Origin: Panulirus ornatus
Lineage: Eukaryota > Arthropoda > Malacostraca > Decapoda > Palinuridae
NCBI RefSeq assembly: GCF_036320965.1
Contig: NC_092290.1
Coordinates: 1,399,420 to 1,463,419, forward strand
Length of the DNA: 64,000 bases
Direction: 5' to 3'
A model generated the notes under the pieces. It searched no databases. It had not been told where the DNA came from and worked only from the letters and a program-made list of their open reading frames with translations. Positions 62,415 to 64,000 of this stretch are shown here, one piece after another; position 1 is the stretch's first letter; each line of letters starts with the position of its first letter. The translations under genes and the position numbers were made by a program.

Positions 62415-62770
62415 CCACTGTGCTACCCAACACAGCACCATCAGCTTAATCTTCCTACAGGACGAACTTGGATATGCTCACAACCTTCACTAGAGCAGAA
62501 CATTGGTGCACCATGATATACACTGGTATTAGTATATATCATACAGTAATGAAGTGATGAGATATATTTGCACCCACCTACTAATCTCTATAAGAACCAT
62601 TGTACTACCTAAAAGAGCACCATCAGCTTAATTTTCCTGCAGGTTGAACTTGGATAAGTTCATAACCTTCCTTGGCACAGAACAATGGTGCATCATGACA
62701 TACACTAGTATAAATAAGTAATGGAGTGACAAGATATACTTGCACTCACCCGTTAATATCTGTAAAAAAG
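62415..62770. repeat. Tandem duplication of about 180 bp downstream of paralogue B
   Basis: AGCACCATCAGCTTAAT occurs at about 62434 and 62615. The following order (GAACTTGGATA, CATAACCTTC, AACAATGGTGCA, ATATACTTGCACTCACC) is kept in both copies with point differences. Confidence 0.75.
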
Positions 62771-63697
62771 TGCTTTAATCTATTCTTAGCCTATCTTTTT
62801 TTAATCAAATCATACAGCATTAACTGATATGTGCATTCAATAACACATTCAAAATGCCACCAGAAAGTTACTTTTCTTCTTTTGTAAATGTAATTCATGC
62901 AGTAGCATAAAAGAACAGTTAAAGCCATTTAAACTGCTTCATAAAGAATATTTCTGATTCCCATGTGTAAGTATCACTACTATCAGGACCCTGAGGTGCT
63001 TGGGTCACTGAATATTTTCTGGAAGTCACCTGACCATGTAATGTTGAAGCAAGCAGGAAATACTTCCTACTACTAAGTAACACGCAAAGAGGAGGATTAG
63101 CAACAATGCAGATGATGAAAAATATTTTCCACTATTCTCTGACAATATATGGTTAAAAGCATTTCCCATGGAGATTCATTGTCATCCTATTCATACTGTA
63201 ATCACAACTAATCAAATACCACAGAATAAAGAACCTGTGTATCATATGTATTTGCTGTTTCTCTTAACCCTAATTCCTTAACACACATTTTTCATCAATA
63301 TAATACAAATTTCTCTCTTGACACATAGGAAAAACAGTGAATTGGGAAACATCACCTATAAATAGTAAAAGCATGGAATCAACATCAATAAGCCTATACA
63401 CATGGGCCACAAAAAATTAAAAAGGGCAGCTTCCATAAATCAATTTCAACAGCTCAAAAGCACAGTCAAAATCATTATTCTTTTTTACATAATTGTTTTT
63501 CCTGCATTAACGGGGTTATTTCAGGTACATAGTACCAACGGCCACATTTCCATATATCGACTCTCTAATCATCACATACATATAATAAAACAAAAACCAG
63601 TTCCTACTATCTACAGCCAAGCCCTTGTGACAGATACTCTTCTGACTTTTGAACACATGCTGTCCCAACTGCTGAAACCCTTTAATGTGAAGAAATG

Positions 63698-63777
63698 TAT
63701 CTATCTGATAACCCATCTTTAGCAAATGTATTTATATCTATCAGATAACCCATCTTCTTTAGCAAATGTATTTATAT
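63698..63777. repeat. Direct duplication of about 38 bp
   Basis: TATCTGATAACCCATCTTTAG and its second copy, which has a small CTT insertion, are each followed by CAAATGTATTTATAT. Confidence 0.8.
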
Positions 63778-63785
63778 GGGCTTAA

Positions 63786-64000
63786 CAAGGATACAGTGTG
63801 TGTGTGACAGGAGAAAAGTGGAAGTTACTGAGAAAAAAATTAAGGTTATCAAGTGTCGCTGGGGAGTGTGAGTTTGAATGGAGGAATCAAGGAGAAAGTG
63901 TTCGCTGTCTGAGGGCAAATTTGGGTGTGTTTGATGGTACAGTAGTACCAATGGAGTTGCACGGATGAGAGGCATTGGCCCCAGATTAAAAAATGCAGAT
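63786..64000 (+). mobile_element. LINE ORF2 fragment running off the window
   Basis: The plus strand reads LRANLGVFDGTVVPMELHG, a stop, then EALAPD. The family form is GVFEGIVVPTVLYGCEAWAL, the segment between the RT core and the C-terminal region. The element continues beyond position 64000. Confidence 0.55.

Overview
The window looks like nuclear DNA of an arthropod, most likely a decapod crustacean. The evidence is genes with many short exons in long introns, a metazoan Integrator subunit, very dense long dinucleotide arrays (GA/CT, TA, CA/TG, many of 60-120 bp), degraded non-LTR retrotransposons and tRNA-derived SINEs. The species cannot be named from sequence alone. Nothing prokaryotic or plasmid-like was seen.

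Layout. Positions 1-36300 are repeat-rich and hold no gene I can support: about twenty long microsatellites, ten or so minisatellites (periods 21 to 60 bp), LINE fragments, a tRNA-derived SINE family and a short repeat with inverted ends. Three small open segments on the minus strand (31974-35277) may be stray exons. Positions 36342-40257, minus strand, are a six-exon gene for Integrator complex subunit 12 (PHD finger protein), with a likely promoter at 42578-42606. Weak plus-strand exon candidates lie at 43399-44435.

The most interesting part is 44876-61826. I assembled two nine-exon genes that lie head to head, start codons about 4.5 kb apart. The left gene reads leftwards (49868 to 44876, 304 residues) and the right gene reads rightwards (54364 to 61826, 357 residues). 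Both encode a signal peptide followed by a cysteine-containing protein. They are diverged paralogues: matching exons, shared intron phases, an identical 135-bp exon and eight cysteines at matching places. I recognise no named family. In the exon where they differ most, the left protein carries a strongly acidic tract and the right one a lysine/arginine-rich stretch. A jockey-like LINE fragment sits in an intron of the right gene beside an anomalous exon.

Positions 61827-64000 hold a 180-bp tandem duplication and the start of another LINE fragment. The exon models come from manual reading of splice sites and phase; no transcript or database evidence was available.
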